Shown piece by piece: positions 41,324 through 51,933 of a DNA stretch of 63,212 nt. The notes under the pieces were generated by a model. It had not been told where the DNA came from, made no database searches, and saw only the letters and a list, made by a program, of their open reading frames with translations. The stretch covers positions 1-63,212 of the forward strand of contig JASJCI010000034.1 in the NCBI GenBank assembly GCA_030066085.1. The letters are read 5' to 3'. The stretch's first letter is position 1; each line of letters opens with the position of its first letter. The position numbers were made by a program, and so were the translations under genes. The stretch is from Gammaproteobacteria bacterium (GTDB lineage: Bacteria; Pseudomonadota; Gammaproteobacteria; GCA-001735895).

Positions 41324-41884
41324 ATGTTCCAGGTACGCATACATGGGCGTGGCGGCCAGGGAGTGGTGACGGCAGCGGAGATGCTGTCGATCGCGGCTTT
41401 CGAGGAGGGTAAGCACGCGCAGGCAATCCCGAGCTTCGGCTCGGAACGCATGGGCGCGCCGGTCGTGGCGTTCGTGCGCATCGACGACGATCCCATCGAG
41501 CTGACCGAGCCGGTAGCGCGCCCCGATTTGCTGATTATCCAGGATCCGACCCTGTTTCACGCGGTCGATGTATTCAGTGGGCTGGCCGACGACGGTTTCC
41601 TGTTGATCAATACCGCGCGTGAGCTAACCGAGCTGCATATCGACGAAGCCCTGGGCCGCTTACCCGATCACCATGTCTACACGGTTGCCGCAACCGAACT
41701 CGCGGTAAAACACCTCGGGCGAGCGACACCGAATACGGCGTTGCTGGGGGCATTGACGGCCTTGTCCGGCGTACTGCAGCTGGAGTCCGTCATCACCGCG
41801 ATCAACGACAAGTTTTCCGGTGAGGTTGCCGAGCGCAACGTCACCGTGGCGCGTGCCGCGCACGGCGCGGCGCACGCGGACTGA
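41324..41884 (+). CDS. porC: Pyruvate/2-oxoacid:ferredoxin oxidoreductase, gamma subunit
   Basis: A 186-residue gamma subunit of a four-part oxidoreductase that turns a 2-oxoacid and CoA into acyl-CoA, CO2 and reduced ferredoxin. The opening IHGRGGQGVVTAAEML, then QAIPSFGSERMGAPVVAFVRI and the closing NTALLGAL are the family marks. The ATG at 41324 (MFQVRIHG) is the natural start; the frame opens 18 bases earlier. The order gamma, alpha, beta, GltD/ferredoxin, with 4-bp overlaps later in the run, shows one operon. Pyruvate is the default substrate; other 2-oxoacids cannot be excluded. Confidence 0.93.
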   Translation: MFQVRIHGRGGQGVVTAAEMLSIAAFEEGKHAQAIPSFGSERMGAPVVAFVRIDDDPIELTEPVARPDLLIIQDPTLFHAVDVFSGLADDGFLLINTARELTELHIDEALGRLPDHHVYTVAATELAVKHLGRATPNTALLGALTALSGVLQLESVITAINDKFSGEVAERNVTVARAAHGAAHAD

Positions 41885-41899
41885 CAAGGAGGCAGGCAG

Positions 41900-43162
41900 A
41901 TGCTGCAACAGATCGAGGGTTCGGCGGCGGTTGCGCAGGCGGTGGCGACCTGTCGCCCGCAGGTGATCGCGGCCTATCCGATTACGCCGCAGACGCATAT
42001 CGTCGAAGGGCTCGGCGACATGGTCAGGCGTGGCGAGGTCGGTAACTGCGAGTTTCTCAACGTCGAATCCGAGTTCGGTGCGATGAGCGTCTGCATCGGT
42101 TCATCGGCCGCCGGAGCGCGTACTTACACCGCGACCTCGAGCCAGGGCATGCTGTTCATGATGGAAGCGGTCTACAACGCCTCGGGCATGGGTCTGCCGA
42201 TCGTGATGACCGTGGGTAACCGGGCAATCGGCCCACCGATCAATATCTGGAACGACTGGAGCGATTCGATGGCGGCGCGCGATGCGGCCTGGATCCAGCT
42301 GTTCGTCGAGAACAATCAGCAGGCCGCGGACGTGCACGTGCAGGCCTTCCGGCTCGCCGAAGCGGTGAGCCTGCCGGTCATGGTCTGTATGGACGGTTTT
42401 ATCCTGACGCATGCCTACACCCGCGTCGACGTGCCGGAACAGGCCGACGTCGATCGTTTCCTGCCCGCGTTCGAGCCTCGCCAGGTGCTCGACCCGGCCG
42501 CGCCGATTACCATGGGGGCTATGGTCGGGCCGGAAGCCTTTGCCGAGGTGCGTTTCCTGGCGCACTACAAGCAACTCGAGGCGCTCGACCTGATCCCGGC
42601 GCATGCCGCCGAATTCGGGCAAATCTTCGGCCGCGATTCCGGCGGCCTGCTCAAGTCGTTCGCGGCGGAGGACAAGGATACGGTGGTGGTAACCATGGGA
42701 TCGGTGGTCGGTACGCTGAAGTCTGTGCTGGCCGAGATGCGCGCCGACGGCAATTCGATCGGCTTGTTGTCGATTCGCAGCTATCGCCCGTTCCCGAAGC
42801 AGCAGCTATGCGATGCGCTGGCCGGGGCGAAGCGGGTGGTCGTGTTCGAGAAGAGCCTCGCGGTCGGCATGGGCGGTATTCTCGCCGCCGACGTGCGCAT
42901 GGCGCTGGCCAACCTGTCGATCCCGGTCTACTCGGTGATCGGTGGCCTCGGCGGGCGGCCGATTACCAGCGTGAACCTGCGCCGCATGCTCGACAAGGGC
43001 GTGGCCGACGAACTCGAGGAGCCGCATTTCCACGATCTCGATGTCGACGTCGTGCATCGCGAACTCGAGCGGCTGCGCGACATCCAGCGACCCGGCCCGA
43101 GTGCCGAGAGCATACTGCGCGACGTAGCCGGCGCCCATGGCGCCACGGGGAAATCAGCATGA
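41900..43162 (+). CDS. porA: Pyruvate/2-oxoacid:ferredoxin oxidoreductase, alpha subunit
   Basis: A 420-residue alpha subunit. It begins LQQIEGSAAVAQAVATCRPQ and has the AAYPITPQTHIVEGL motif near 25, the EFLNVESEFGAM stretch near 50, SQGMLFMMEA near 87 and the acyl-CoA-region NVLGPHGSxx-equivalent IWNDWSDSMAARDA near 118. A transketolase C-like domain follows from about 250. AAGGAGG precedes the ATG 15 bp after porC. The stop overlaps the porB start by 4 bp. It binds substrate with the beta subunit, which carries thiamine diphosphate. Confidence 0.93.
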   Translation: MLQQIEGSAAVAQAVATCRPQVIAAYPITPQTHIVEGLGDMVRRGEVGNCEFLNVESEFGAMSVCIGSSAAGARTYTATSSQGMLFMMEAVYNASGMGLPIVMTVGNRAIGPPINIWNDWSDSMAARDAAWIQLFVENNQQAADVHVQAFRLAEAVSLPVMVCMDGFILTHAYTRVDVPEQADVDRFLPAFEPRQVLDPAAPITMGAMVGPEAFAEVRFLAHYKQLEALDLIPAHAAEFGQIFGRDSGGLLKSFAAEDKDTVVVTMGSVVGTLKSVLAEMRADGNSIGLLSIRSYRPFPKQQLCDALAGAKRVVVFEKSLAVGMGGILAADVRMALANLSIPVYSVIGGLGGRPITSVNLRRMLDKGVADELEEPHFHDLDVDVVHRELERLRDIQRPGPSAESILRDVAGAHGATGKSA

Positions 43163-44178
43163 GCCGGACTCCCGATTCACAACAGCGGGTCAAGTTTTAC
43201 CAGACCGGCACTTTCACCGTCGGCAACCGCCTGCTCGACGACGCGCAGCGTACCGTGCAGGCCAGCGTCGAGCGCGCCAACTCGCTCGATTCCGGGCACC
43301 GCGCCTGCCAGGGCTGCGGCGAGGCACTCGGCGCGCGCTACGTCGTCGATGCGGCCCTGCGCGCGGCCGACGACAAGCTCGTTGCCGCTAATGCCACCGG
43401 CTGTCTCGAGGTTTTTACCACGCCATACCCGGAGTCGGCCTGGCGGCTGCCCTGGATCCATTCACTGTTCGGCAACGCGCCCGCGGTTGGCGCCGGTATC
43501 GCCGCGGGCCTGCGTGCCCGTGGCATCGACGATGTGCGCGTGCTTGCGCAGGGTGGCGACGGCGGTACCACCGATATCGGCATGGGTTGCCTGTCGGGCA
43601 TGTTCGACCGCAACGACGACGTGTTCTACGTCTGTTACAACAACCAGGCCTACATGAATACCGGCGTGCAGCGCTCCAGCCAGACACCGCCGGCGGCGCG
43701 CACCGCGACCACGACCGTGGCCGGCAGCGAACCCGGTAACGAGCTCGGTACCGGCAAGAGCGTGCCCCTGATAGCAATGGCGCACGGTATTCCGTACGTC
43801 GCGACCGCGTCGGTACACGATCTGCACGACCTCGAACTCAAGGTGGCCAGGGCGATGGAGTTTCATGGCGCCCGCTATCTCGAGGTTTTCGTGCCCTGCC
43901 CGCTGGGTTGGGGGTCGAAGCCCGCTGACACGATCAAGGTCGCCCGCCTGGCGACGCAGAGCGGCATGTTTCCGCTATTCGAGGCGGAGTATGGCGAGAT
44001 CACCGCGACCACGAAAATACGCACCCGCAGCCCGGTCGACGAGTACCTGAAGCTGCAGCGCCGCTTCGCGCACGTGTTCCAGCCCGGTAACGAACACCAG
44101 CTCGAGGCGCTGCGGCAGGTTGCCGAGCGCAACATCCGCCGCTTCGACCTTGTGGCGGACACGGAGGATTCGGCATGA
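43159..44178 (+). CDS. porB: Pyruvate/2-oxoacid:ferredoxin oxidoreductase, beta subunit
   Basis: A 339-residue beta subunit with thiamine diphosphate. The cysteines CQGCGE near 50 and the Cys at position about 220 match the layout that holds a [4Fe-4S] cluster in PorB. The ThDP region shows AQGGDGGTTDIGMGCLSG near 131 and CYNNQAYMNTGVQRS near 158, the classic PorB motif. The start ATG overlaps the porA stop (ATGA) and was chosen over a longer frame that reads through porA. It is coupled to the GltD/ferredoxin gene by another 4-bp overlap. Confidence 0.93.
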   Translation: MSRTPDSQQRVKFYQTGTFTVGNRLLDDAQRTVQASVERANSLDSGHRACQGCGEALGARYVVDAALRAADDKLVAANATGCLEVFTTPYPESAWRLPWIHSLFGNAPAVGAGIAAGLRARGIDDVRVLAQGGDGGTTDIGMGCLSGMFDRNDDVFYVCYNNQAYMNTGVQRSSQTPPAARTATTTVAGSEPGNELGTGKSVPLIAMAHGIPYVATASVHDLHDLELKVARAMEFHGARYLEVFVPCPLGWGSKPADTIKVARLATQSGMFPLFEAEYGEITATTKIRTRSPVDEYLKLQRRFAHVFQPGNEHQLEALRQVAERNIRRFDLVADTEDSA

Positions 44179-45818
44179 GCGAAGACATCGCGACCAAACC
44201 GTTCGCGGTTTCCCTCGACGTCGGCGGCAGCCTGCTCAACAAGACCGGCAGCTGGCGCAGCGAACGCCCGGTTTATGTCGACCGCCTGCCGCCGTGTAAC
44301 CACGCCTGCCCGGCCGGGGAAGATATCCAGGGCTGGCTGTATCACGCCGAGGAAGGTGACTATCGCGCCGCCTGGGAAGCGTTGATCGCCAACAACCCGC
44401 TGCCGGCGATCATGGGGCGCGCCTGCTATCACCCCTGCCAGGACGCCTGTAACCGCGCGCAGCTCGACCAGGCGGTCAACATCCACGCGGTCGAGCGTTT
44501 TCTCGGCGACCTGGCGCTCGCCGAACAGTGGCCGGCGCCGATCCCGGGATCACCCAGCGGCAAACGGGTGCTCGTGATCGGCGCGGGGCCGAGCGGTCTG
44601 TCCGCCGCCTACCACCTGGCGCGCCTCGGCCACGCGGTCGAAATTCACGAGGCCGGCCCGCTGCCGGGCGGTATGATGCGCTTCGGTATACCCCGCTACC
44701 GTTTGCCACGCGAAGTGGTCGACGGCGAAGTCCGGCGCATCGTCGACATGGGAGTCAAGCTGCATCTCGACAGCCGCGTCGACGACATCCCGGCGCTGCT
44801 CGAAGCAGGCCGGTTCGACGCCTGTTTCGTCGCCATCGGCGCGCACGTGGCCAAACGTGTCGATATACCCGGGCGGGACGCCGCCCGTATCGTCGACGCG
44901 GTCAGCTTCCTGCGCGACATGGAAACCGGCGATGCACCGCTGCAGCTTGGCCGGCGCGTCGTGGTTTACGGCGGTGGCAACACCGCGGTCGATGTCGCGC
45001 GCACCGCGAAGCGGCTCGGCGCGGAGCCGGTGATCGTCTACCGTCGCGGTCGCGAGCAAGCGCCGGCCCATGATTTCGAGATCGACGAGGCGCTCGAGGA
45101 AGGCGTGGTGGTCAACTGGCTGCGCACGATTACCGAGACCGACGAACAGGGTTTCAAGATCGAGAAAATGGAGCTGGACGAGAACGGCTGGCCGCAGCCG
45201 ACGGGTGAATTCGAGACCATCGAGGCGGACAGCCTGGTGCTGGCGCTCGGGCAGAACGTCGACCAGGGCATACTGACCAACCTGCCCGGGGTCGCGCTCA
45301 ACAGCAGCGGCGTGGTCGAGGTCGGCAATGACATGGCCACGGCTTACCCGGGCGTGTTTGCCGGTGGCGACATGGTGCCGGCCGAGCGCACGGTGACGGT
45401 CGCGGTTGGCCACGGTAAAAAAGCCGCGCGCAACATCGACGCTTTCCTGCGCGGCGAAACTTACACGCCACCGCCGAAGCCAGAGATAGCGGTATACGAC
45501 CTGTTGAACACCTGGTATTACAGCGACGCCGAGCAAAAAGTACAGCCCGTGCTCGATGCCGCGCGCCGCACGACAACCTTCGACGAGGTATTGAGCGGGC
45601 TCGATGCGAGTAACGCGCTGTTCGAGGCGCGCCGCTGCCTGTCCTGCGGCAACTGCTTCGAGTGCGATAACTGTTACGGGATTTGCCCCGACAACGCGAT
45701 CACCAAGCTCGGTCCCGGCCGGCGCTTCGAGTTCAAGTACGACTACTGCAAGGGCTGCGGCATGTGCGCGGCCGAATGTCCCTGCGGCGCGATCCTGATG
45801 ACACCCGAGTCGACCTGA
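44175..45818 (+). CDS. GltD-like NAD(P)H oxidoreductase fused to a two-cluster ferredoxin
   Basis: A 547-residue fusion. Residues about 30-110 hold the GltD N-terminal cysteine region (CNHACPAGEDI, CYHPCQDACNR). An FAD site VLVIGAGPSGLSAAYHLA follows near 132, and a pyridine-nucleotide site VVVYGGGNTAVDVA near 260. The last 60 residues are a ferredoxin with two [4Fe-4S] motifs: CLSCGNCFECDNCYGICP and CKGCGMCAAECPCG. This replaces the small PorD ferredoxin subunit of other systems and adds a route between NAD(P)H and the oxidoreductase's ferredoxin sites. The start overlaps porB by 4 bp. It resembles NADPH-linked subunits of sulfide- or 2-oxoacid-linked complexes. Confidence 0.9.
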   Translation: MSEDIATKPFAVSLDVGGSLLNKTGSWRSERPVYVDRLPPCNHACPAGEDIQGWLYHAEEGDYRAAWEALIANNPLPAIMGRACYHPCQDACNRAQLDQAVNIHAVERFLGDLALAEQWPAPIPGSPSGKRVLVIGAGPSGLSAAYHLARLGHAVEIHEAGPLPGGMMRFGIPRYRLPREVVDGEVRRIVDMGVKLHLDSRVDDIPALLEAGRFDACFVAIGAHVAKRVDIPGRDAARIVDAVSFLRDMETGDAPLQLGRRVVVYGGGNTAVDVARTAKRLGAEPVIVYRRGREQAPAHDFEIDEALEEGVVVNWLRTITETDEQGFKIEKMELDENGWPQPTGEFETIEADSLVLALGQNVDQGILTNLPGVALNSSGVVEVGNDMATAYPGVFAGGDMVPAERTVTVAVGHGKKAARNIDAFLRGETYTPPPKPEIAVYDLLNTWYYSDAEQKVQPVLDAARRTTTFDEVLSGLDASNALFEARRCLSCGNCFECDNCYGICPDNAITKLGPGRRFEFKYDYCKGCGMCAAECPCGAILMTPEST

Positions 45819-45842
45819 CGAGTCACCTCGGCTGCGGTCGAT

Positions 45843-46703
45843 TCAGGTCTTGCGGGCGTAATACTGCCGGCATTCCGCTTCGCGCCCACGCACCACGCGT
45901 TGTCCCCGCAGCCTGCCATGGGTCTCGGTAACCACGGTGTGCTGGCCCTCGCGATGGTGATCGTCGTAAAAGTAAATAACAACCCAGTCCGCGGTGCGCC
46001 CGAGCTGGTGCGCGCGCGCTGAATTGGAATAGAGCGCGGTAAAATGCCAGTGATCGCGGGTTGCGTGCATGATCGGTAACCAGGCCCTGTTTTCGGGATT
46101 GAAACGTTTCGGCGAGATCCGCGGCAGCTTGCCGTCCGCCGCTTTTTGCCGGTAGTCGCGATCCACGCGCAACACCAGCTGAATCGACGGCGCGCCGTGG
46201 GCCCCGTGCGCCTGCGGCCTGCCTTGCCGACGCTGCTCGTCGAGATGCTGCTGTAGCCAGGCCTCGATCGCTTCGCGACGCTTGTCGCCGAGACCCTCGA
46301 CCTCGTGCAGGCGGCCCGCATGGACAACGTTTTCGAGCGCCTCGAGGCTGTCGACGTGCAGCTGATCGTGAATGCGTTCGGCCAGCGCGCGGCCGATGGT
46401 GGGAATCGAGCGAAACAGCGCCACCGGGTCGGCGGCACCGCGCAGGTTCTCCAGGCGCGACATGCGGCCGGTAGCAACATACTCGTAGATCGAGTGTGCG
46501 ATACCTTCGCCGATTCCGGGAAGCGCGACCAGGCCACTGGTGCCCCTGGCGCGCAGGATATCCGCAACGCTGCGATCCAGGCCTTCGAGGGTATCGGCGG
46601 CGTGGAGATAGGCGTTGACGCGGAACGGATTGGCCTTTTGCGCCCGTAACAGCCGCGCAATTTCACGCAGGCTGCTGGCGACCTCGTGGTTGAAATCCGC
46701 CAT
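45843..46703 (-). CDS. Helix-hairpin-helix DNA-binding protein related to PolX N-termini
   Basis: A 286-residue protein. Residues about 1-75 look like the pol-beta 8-kDa domain (ARLLRAQKANPFRVNAYLHAADTLE, with the HhH LPGIGEGIAHSIYEY), followed by two more HhH motifs (IPTIGRALAERIHDQL and VEGLGDKRREAIEAWL). The C-terminal 125 residues do not show polymerase, nuclease or PHP motifs, so this is not a full PolX. DNA binding at gaps or ends is likely; catalytic activity is not shown. The ATG at 46703 starts the first helix; a longer frame to 46907 is unlikely. It is divergent from the YbaK-like gene. Confidence 0.8.
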   Translation of the reverse strand: MADFNHEVASSLREIARLLRAQKANPFRVNAYLHAADTLEGLDRSVADILRARGTSGLVALPGIGEGIAHSIYEYVATGRMSRLENLRGAADPVALFRSIPTIGRALAERIHDQLHVDSLEALENVVHAGRLHEVEGLGDKRREAIEAWLQQHLDEQRRQGRPQAHGAHGAPSIQLVLRVDRDYRQKAADGKLPRISPKRFNPENRAWLPIMHATRDHWHFTALYSNSARAHQLGRTADWVVIYFYDDHHREGQHTVVTETHGRLRGQRVVRGREAECRQYYARKT

Positions 46704-46827
46704 TGTTTTGCCGTCGACTCGCCGCAGTGCATGAATTATACGGCATAGGCAGGCCGCGGGTAGCTGGTCGAAATGCCTTCCCGGGCCCGCGCCCGCCGGC
46801 CTGGATCTGGTCGAGTTCGGGCTCCTC

Positions 46828-46841
46828 TGATCTGAATCAAT
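46828..46841. promoter_or_regulatory. FNR-like box between HhH and YbaK-like genes
   Basis: CTGATCTGAATCAA differs from the FNR consensus at one position. It lies 89 bp before the YbaK-like ATG and 124 bp before the HhH gene start, so either or both could be controlled. Confidence 0.45.
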
Positions 46842-46930
46842 GCCGAATCGCGACAACCCTGTAGTCTGGTAGTCAGACTTGAACGGACAGACGTTCGTAG
46901 TATTCAACGATACGAAATCAGGTGGATATC

Positions 46931-47407
46931 ATGGCAATCGCAGCAAAACTGGAAAAATATCTGAAGAACCTTGGCGTCAAGTACAAGGTGGTGACCCATC
47001 CGCACAGCAGCTACAGCATGGATACCGCCGAGAAGGCCCATGTGCCCGGCGATGCGCTGGCCAAGGGCGTATTGGTGGTGGACGAGGCGGGCTACCTGCT
47101 CATGGTGTTACCGGCCGACTACGAGATCGAGCTGGATACCCTGCAAAAAATGCTAAAGCAGGAAGTGACGATGGTGAACGAGGCTACCCTGGCGGACGTT
47201 TTCGACGACTGCGAAACGGGCGCGGTGCCGCCTGTCGGCATGGCCTACGGCATCAAGACGATCTGGGATCCCGGGTCCAGTCTCGGTAGCCAGGACGAAG
47301 TCTACTTCGAGGCGGGGGATCACCAGAGCCTGGTGCGGGTAAGCGGCGAGCAGTTCCACGAACTGATGGCACCGGCCGAACGCGGCGAGTTCAGTCACCA
47401 CATCTGA
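46931..47407 (+). CDS. YbaK/EbsC-family aminoacyl-tRNA deacylase-like protein
   Basis: A 158-residue protein of the YbaK/ProX fold, which usually hydrolyses wrongly charged aminoacyl-tRNA in trans. The family-like features are THPHSSYSMDTAEKAHVPGDALAKGVLV, a catalytic-region lysine in LAKGV, the VLPADYEIEL stretch and the GAVPPVGMAYGIKTIWDP segment. AGGTGG lies 5-10 bases before the ATG at 46931; a GTG at 46922 is possible. It stands alone after an FNR-like box. Free-standing members have varied specificity (Cys-tRNA-Pro, Ala-tRNA), which cannot be settled here. Confidence 0.85.
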   Translation: MAIAAKLEKYLKNLGVKYKVVTHPHSSYSMDTAEKAHVPGDALAKGVLVVDEAGYLLMVLPADYEIELDTLQKMLKQEVTMVNEATLADVFDDCETGAVPPVGMAYGIKTIWDPGSSLGSQDEVYFEAGDHQSLVRVSGEQFHELMAPAERGEFSHHI

Positions 47408-47933
47408 GCGCGCCAGCGGCGAGTCCGGGTTATCGGTGCGCTAGTCGGGATCGGCTCGAGGCATGCGGGCTTTAGCGTGGCTGGCTGGATGACGTAATCG
47501 ACCGTAGCGGGGCCAGGGATAAATTTATAGCCCGGTAAGAAAACAGCCCGGTTTGCTCTTCAAAGCCGTTGCGGCAATCTATACTCTGTTGCAAGTTGTC
47601 GGGGTGTCCGGCTATTGATCCGTAAACGTGACCAGGGGGGCTGAGCCCAGGTGAGATTCGTCGTGCCTTTTGTGTGGCTGCGGACCGCGACTGCCACCAT
47701 TGCAGCCGATCCGCTGTGGGAGGGTTACGCCTTCGGCTTTTTTACTCGTGTGGCGGCGACAAGAACGCACTTGTTACGGTTGTCTGCGCGCACAAGGCGT
47801 TCGACAAAAAATGCAGGTCACACCGGTAAGGGTACCGGAATCACCCGGCGTTTCCTGCCCGCCGTCGATGCCGAGTACGACCCTGTGCGTACCTACCTGC
47901 GCGAAATCGATTCCAACGGTAGCTAGCCAGGTC
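47408..47933. other. Intergenic leader region before the histidine kinase
   Basis: The 526-bp stretch holds no gene I would accept. It contains a GTG-initiated open frame of 91 codons (47651-47926) whose last part reads DPVRTYLREI, recalling sigma-factor region 1.2, but its first half has no protein character. Two GCCCGG repeats occur near 47530 and 47547. A long untranslated leader or a missed small gene is possible. Confidence 0.3.
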
Positions 47934-49364
<1,431 letters not shown>

Positions 49365-49472
49365 TCATCGATTGGCTCGTTCCCGCCCCATGGGATAGTA
49401 TTCCGGTATCAAGCACGCCGTTTTGCAGCACCGGGATAAAGCGGGCTGGTTTCCTCCTGGTGTTTGCTCGGG

Positions 49473-50759
49473 ATGGTAGATGTGTCGAAATCCATTGACC
49501 GCAATCTGATCCACTATGGGCGAGACTTCGTCGACGAGTTGATTGTTCGCGCCAGCGGCTCGTATCTCTATACCGAGAACAATCGCGCGATCCTCGATTT
49601 CTCCTCCGGCCAGATGTGCGCCACGATCGGCCACAACCATCCGAAAATTCTCGAGGCCATGCGACAGGCGGGCGAGACGGTGATTCATCTCGACAGCACG
49701 ATGCTGTCGCCCGAAGTCGTGGAGCTCGCTGCCCGGCTGTGCGGACTGCTGCCCGAACCGCTCGCCAAGGTACAGCTGCTGAACACCGGCGGCGAGGCCA
49801 ACGAGGCCGCATTGAGACTCGCGAAAATTTCAACCAGCCGTTTCGAAGTGATCGGTATGGCCGGATCCTGGCATGGTACGACCACGGGCGCGGCCTCGAC
49901 GACTTATGCTCACGGGCGCAAGAAGTACGGGCCGGTGATGCCCGGCTCGCTCGCGATCCCGGCACCCAATTGTTACCGTTGTCCCATTCGTCATTGTGCC
50001 GATCGATGCAGCATGGCCTGCCTCGAGGTCGGTTTCGAGATGATCGACGCGACATCCGTCGGCGAAGAGGCCGCGATCATCGCCGAACCGATTCAGAGTG
50101 CCGGCGGCATCATCGTGCCGCCGAAGGGATATTTCCGCCGCCTGCGGGAACTCTGCGACCAGCGCGGGATCTTGCTGGTCTTCGACGAGGCCCAGACCGG
50201 GCTTGGGCGAACCGGGGCGCTTTTCGGGTTGAGCGAAGAAGGCATAGTGCCCGACATCCTGACGCTTTCGAAAACGCTGGGTGGCGGATTGCCGCTATCG
50301 GCCGTGGTCGCGTCGGAAGCTATCGCGACTGCCGCCAGGGAAAGGGGGTTCTCGCATTATACCTCGCATGCTTCCGATCCCCTGACGGCCCGTGTCGGGC
50401 TTGCGGTCATCGATGCCATTATTGCCGACGGGCTGGTCGAGCGTGCCGCGTCCATGGGCCAGTACCTGCGGGATCACCTGCTAGAGTTACAGCGTCGCTA
50501 CGAGGTGATCGGCGATATTCGGGGACGGGGCCTGCTGCTGGGCGTCGAGGTCGTCACCGATCGCGAGAACCGTGAGCCAGGGCATGAATTGATCCGGCAA
50601 CTCAGCGAGCGTTGTTTCAAGCTCGGTCTGAATATCAATCGCGTTGGCGGGGTCCACTCGGTCTGGAGGCTCGCACCGCCACTCACCGTGTCGCGCGAGG
50701 AAGTCGATCAGGCCATCGACATACTGGACCAGGCCTTGCGGGAGATTCGAGCGAACTGA
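49473..50759 (+). CDS. Class III aminotransferase resembling 2,2-dialkylglycine decarboxylase
   Basis: A 428-residue PLP enzyme of the class III (omega) group. It shows SSGQMCATIGHNHPKI near 46, NTGGEANEAALRLAK near 108, AGSWHGTTTGAASTTYAHGRK near 132, the DEAQTGLGRTG motif near 238 and the PLP lysine in LTLSKTLGGGLPL near 262. These stretches match dialkylglycine decarboxylase more closely than GABA or ornithine transaminases. A five-cysteine insert (CYRCPIRHCADRCSMAC, near 173-189) could bind metal or form disulfides. The ATG at 49473 is preferred; a TTG lies three codons earlier. Substrate unknown. Confidence 0.85.
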   Translation: MVDVSKSIDRNLIHYGRDFVDELIVRASGSYLYTENNRAILDFSSGQMCATIGHNHPKILEAMRQAGETVIHLDSTMLSPEVVELAARLCGLLPEPLAKVQLLNTGGEANEAALRLAKISTSRFEVIGMAGSWHGTTTGAASTTYAHGRKKYGPVMPGSLAIPAPNCYRCPIRHCADRCSMACLEVGFEMIDATSVGEEAAIIAEPIQSAGGIIVPPKGYFRRLRELCDQRGILLVFDEAQTGLGRTGALFGLSEEGIVPDILTLSKTLGGGLPLSAVVASEAIATAARERGFSHYTSHASDPLTARVGLAVIDAIIADGLVERAASMGQYLRDHLLELQRRYEVIGDIRGRGLLLGVEVVTDRENREPGHELIRQLSERCFKLGLNINRVGGVHSVWRLAPPLTVSREEVDQAIDILDQALREIRAN

Positions 50760-50791
50760 TTCGTCGCCGGATATCGGCAACGACCGGTGCT

Positions 50792-51790
50792 TCATTCGGT
50801 GACCTTGCTCCTGCCGATCCAGGTATCCGCAATGCCGTGTTTGCCGACAATTGCCGCGGAGTAATCCCGCGCTGCCTGGCGCGATGAAAATCCCGACACG
50901 GCAATCCGGTAGCGCGTGGATCCCTGCTCATCACTCGAAACAATCAGGGTTTGATGACCCGCGTCGCGCAGTTTTTGGTTCACTTCGCTGGCGACTTCTT
51001 CGGAGCGGGTCGAAAACAGGTAAACCGTGTAAACGAACGCGGATGAAATGTCGCCGGTTACCGGGGTAGACTGCCGCGCAGTATCTTCCTGCTCCGTCCC
51101 GGTCTCCGGGCTGGCGACCGCTTCTGGCTGGCTGCCGCTCGTTCCGTTGTCGGTGTCTGCTTCGCGCACGGCAGTCGCATCGTTACCGAACTCGATTCGG
51201 ATCTCGGCTTGCATTCTGCCCAGCTCGAAAAAACCGGTGTTGTCGAAACGGTATACGCTTCCCGCTTCGCCCAGGACGACCATGCTGGATTCGATGGTAT
51301 TGGTGATTTGCACGGTGCCGCTGACAAGCACGATGCGGGATAGATCGGTGGAATACTCGGCACAGACATGTCCCTTTTCGTGGATGATCATAATGATCGC
51401 GTCCCCGAACTGCAGATTGAGCTGTTTGGCCGCTTCCGCTTGAGCGTGAAACCGTACACAAGTCCTGCCGCCGTGGAACCTGGCGCTTGCTTGCGCCCCG
51501 GTGATTGCTGTTTCGGTCTCGGCAGACCCGGTGAACTCGATTTCCGAGTTGGCGTCGAGCTGCAGGTCAATCCCGGAATCCAGATGCAGGGCAAGCCTGC
51601 CGGAATCGCCGGTTATCAACCGGTCGTCGATACGAATCGCGTCGGCCGCGGAAATCCTGCTCCTGGTACCGTCACGCTGCACCCAGACCGGCGCTTCGAG
51701 CGCGGTAATCGTGACGCTGGCGGCGGTAAATGCCGCGGAACTCCAGAGTATGCCGGATAACAGGATCAAGCCGATCACTGATGTGCGCAT
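50792..51790 (-). CDS. Secreted FecR-like protein with a C-terminal SPOR domain
   Basis: A 332-residue exported protein. A signal peptide (residues 1-23, MRTSVIGLILLSG onward) precedes a FecR-like beta domain (VTITALEAPVWVQRDG, DRLITGDSGRLALHLDSG, about 25-190), an acidic, low-complexity linker (about 200-250), and a SPOR domain of about 80 residues (YTVYLFSTRSEEVASEV, RYRIAVSGFSSRQAARDY). SPOR domains bind denuded peptidoglycan at division sites. Combining it with a FecR-like domain places this protein at the cell wall, but no sigma/anti-sigma partner is adjacent. Two cysteines (near 135 and 162) may form a disulfide. Confidence 0.8.
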   Translation of the reverse strand: MRTSVIGLILLSGILWSSAAFTAASVTITALEAPVWVQRDGTRSRISAADAIRIDDRLITGDSGRLALHLDSGIDLQLDANSEIEFTGSAETETAITGAQASARFHGGRTCVRFHAQAEAAKQLNLQFGDAIIMIIHEKGHVCAEYSTDLSRIVLVSGTVQITNTIESSMVVLGEAGSVYRFDNTGFFELGRMQAEIRIEFGNDATAVREADTDNGTSGSQPEAVASPETGTEQEDTARQSTPVTGDISSAFVYTVYLFSTRSEEVASEVNQKLRDAGHQTLIVSSDEQGSTRYRIAVSGFSSRQAARDYSAAIVGKHGIADTWIGRSKVTE

Positions 51791-51933
51791 GGGCGGGCGT
51801 TCACGGATCCTCGAAAGTGCCACTATCATAGCCAATCTCGTGGCGGTGCGATATTCGCCGGTGGTCGAATCCCGGCGGCCGATGATTACCCGGGCGCCCG
51901 GCTTTACGTATTTTGCGCGATTGCCGCCGCAAC

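Noticed and set aside
46828-46841. Strong FNR control of the HhH gene
   Set aside because: The box has a mismatch and lies 124 bp away; it is kept only as a weak candidate, more likely for the YbaK-like gene.
47651-47926. 91-codon frame ending with a DPVRTYLREI stretch like sigma-factor region 1.2
   Set aside because: The first half lacks protein-like composition, no ribosome site precedes the GTG, and the match is too short.
49473-50759. Metal-binding novelty of the five-cysteine insert in the aminotransferase
   Set aside because: Cysteine-containing CYRCP-type segments occur in many class III aminotransferases, so alone it is not unusual.
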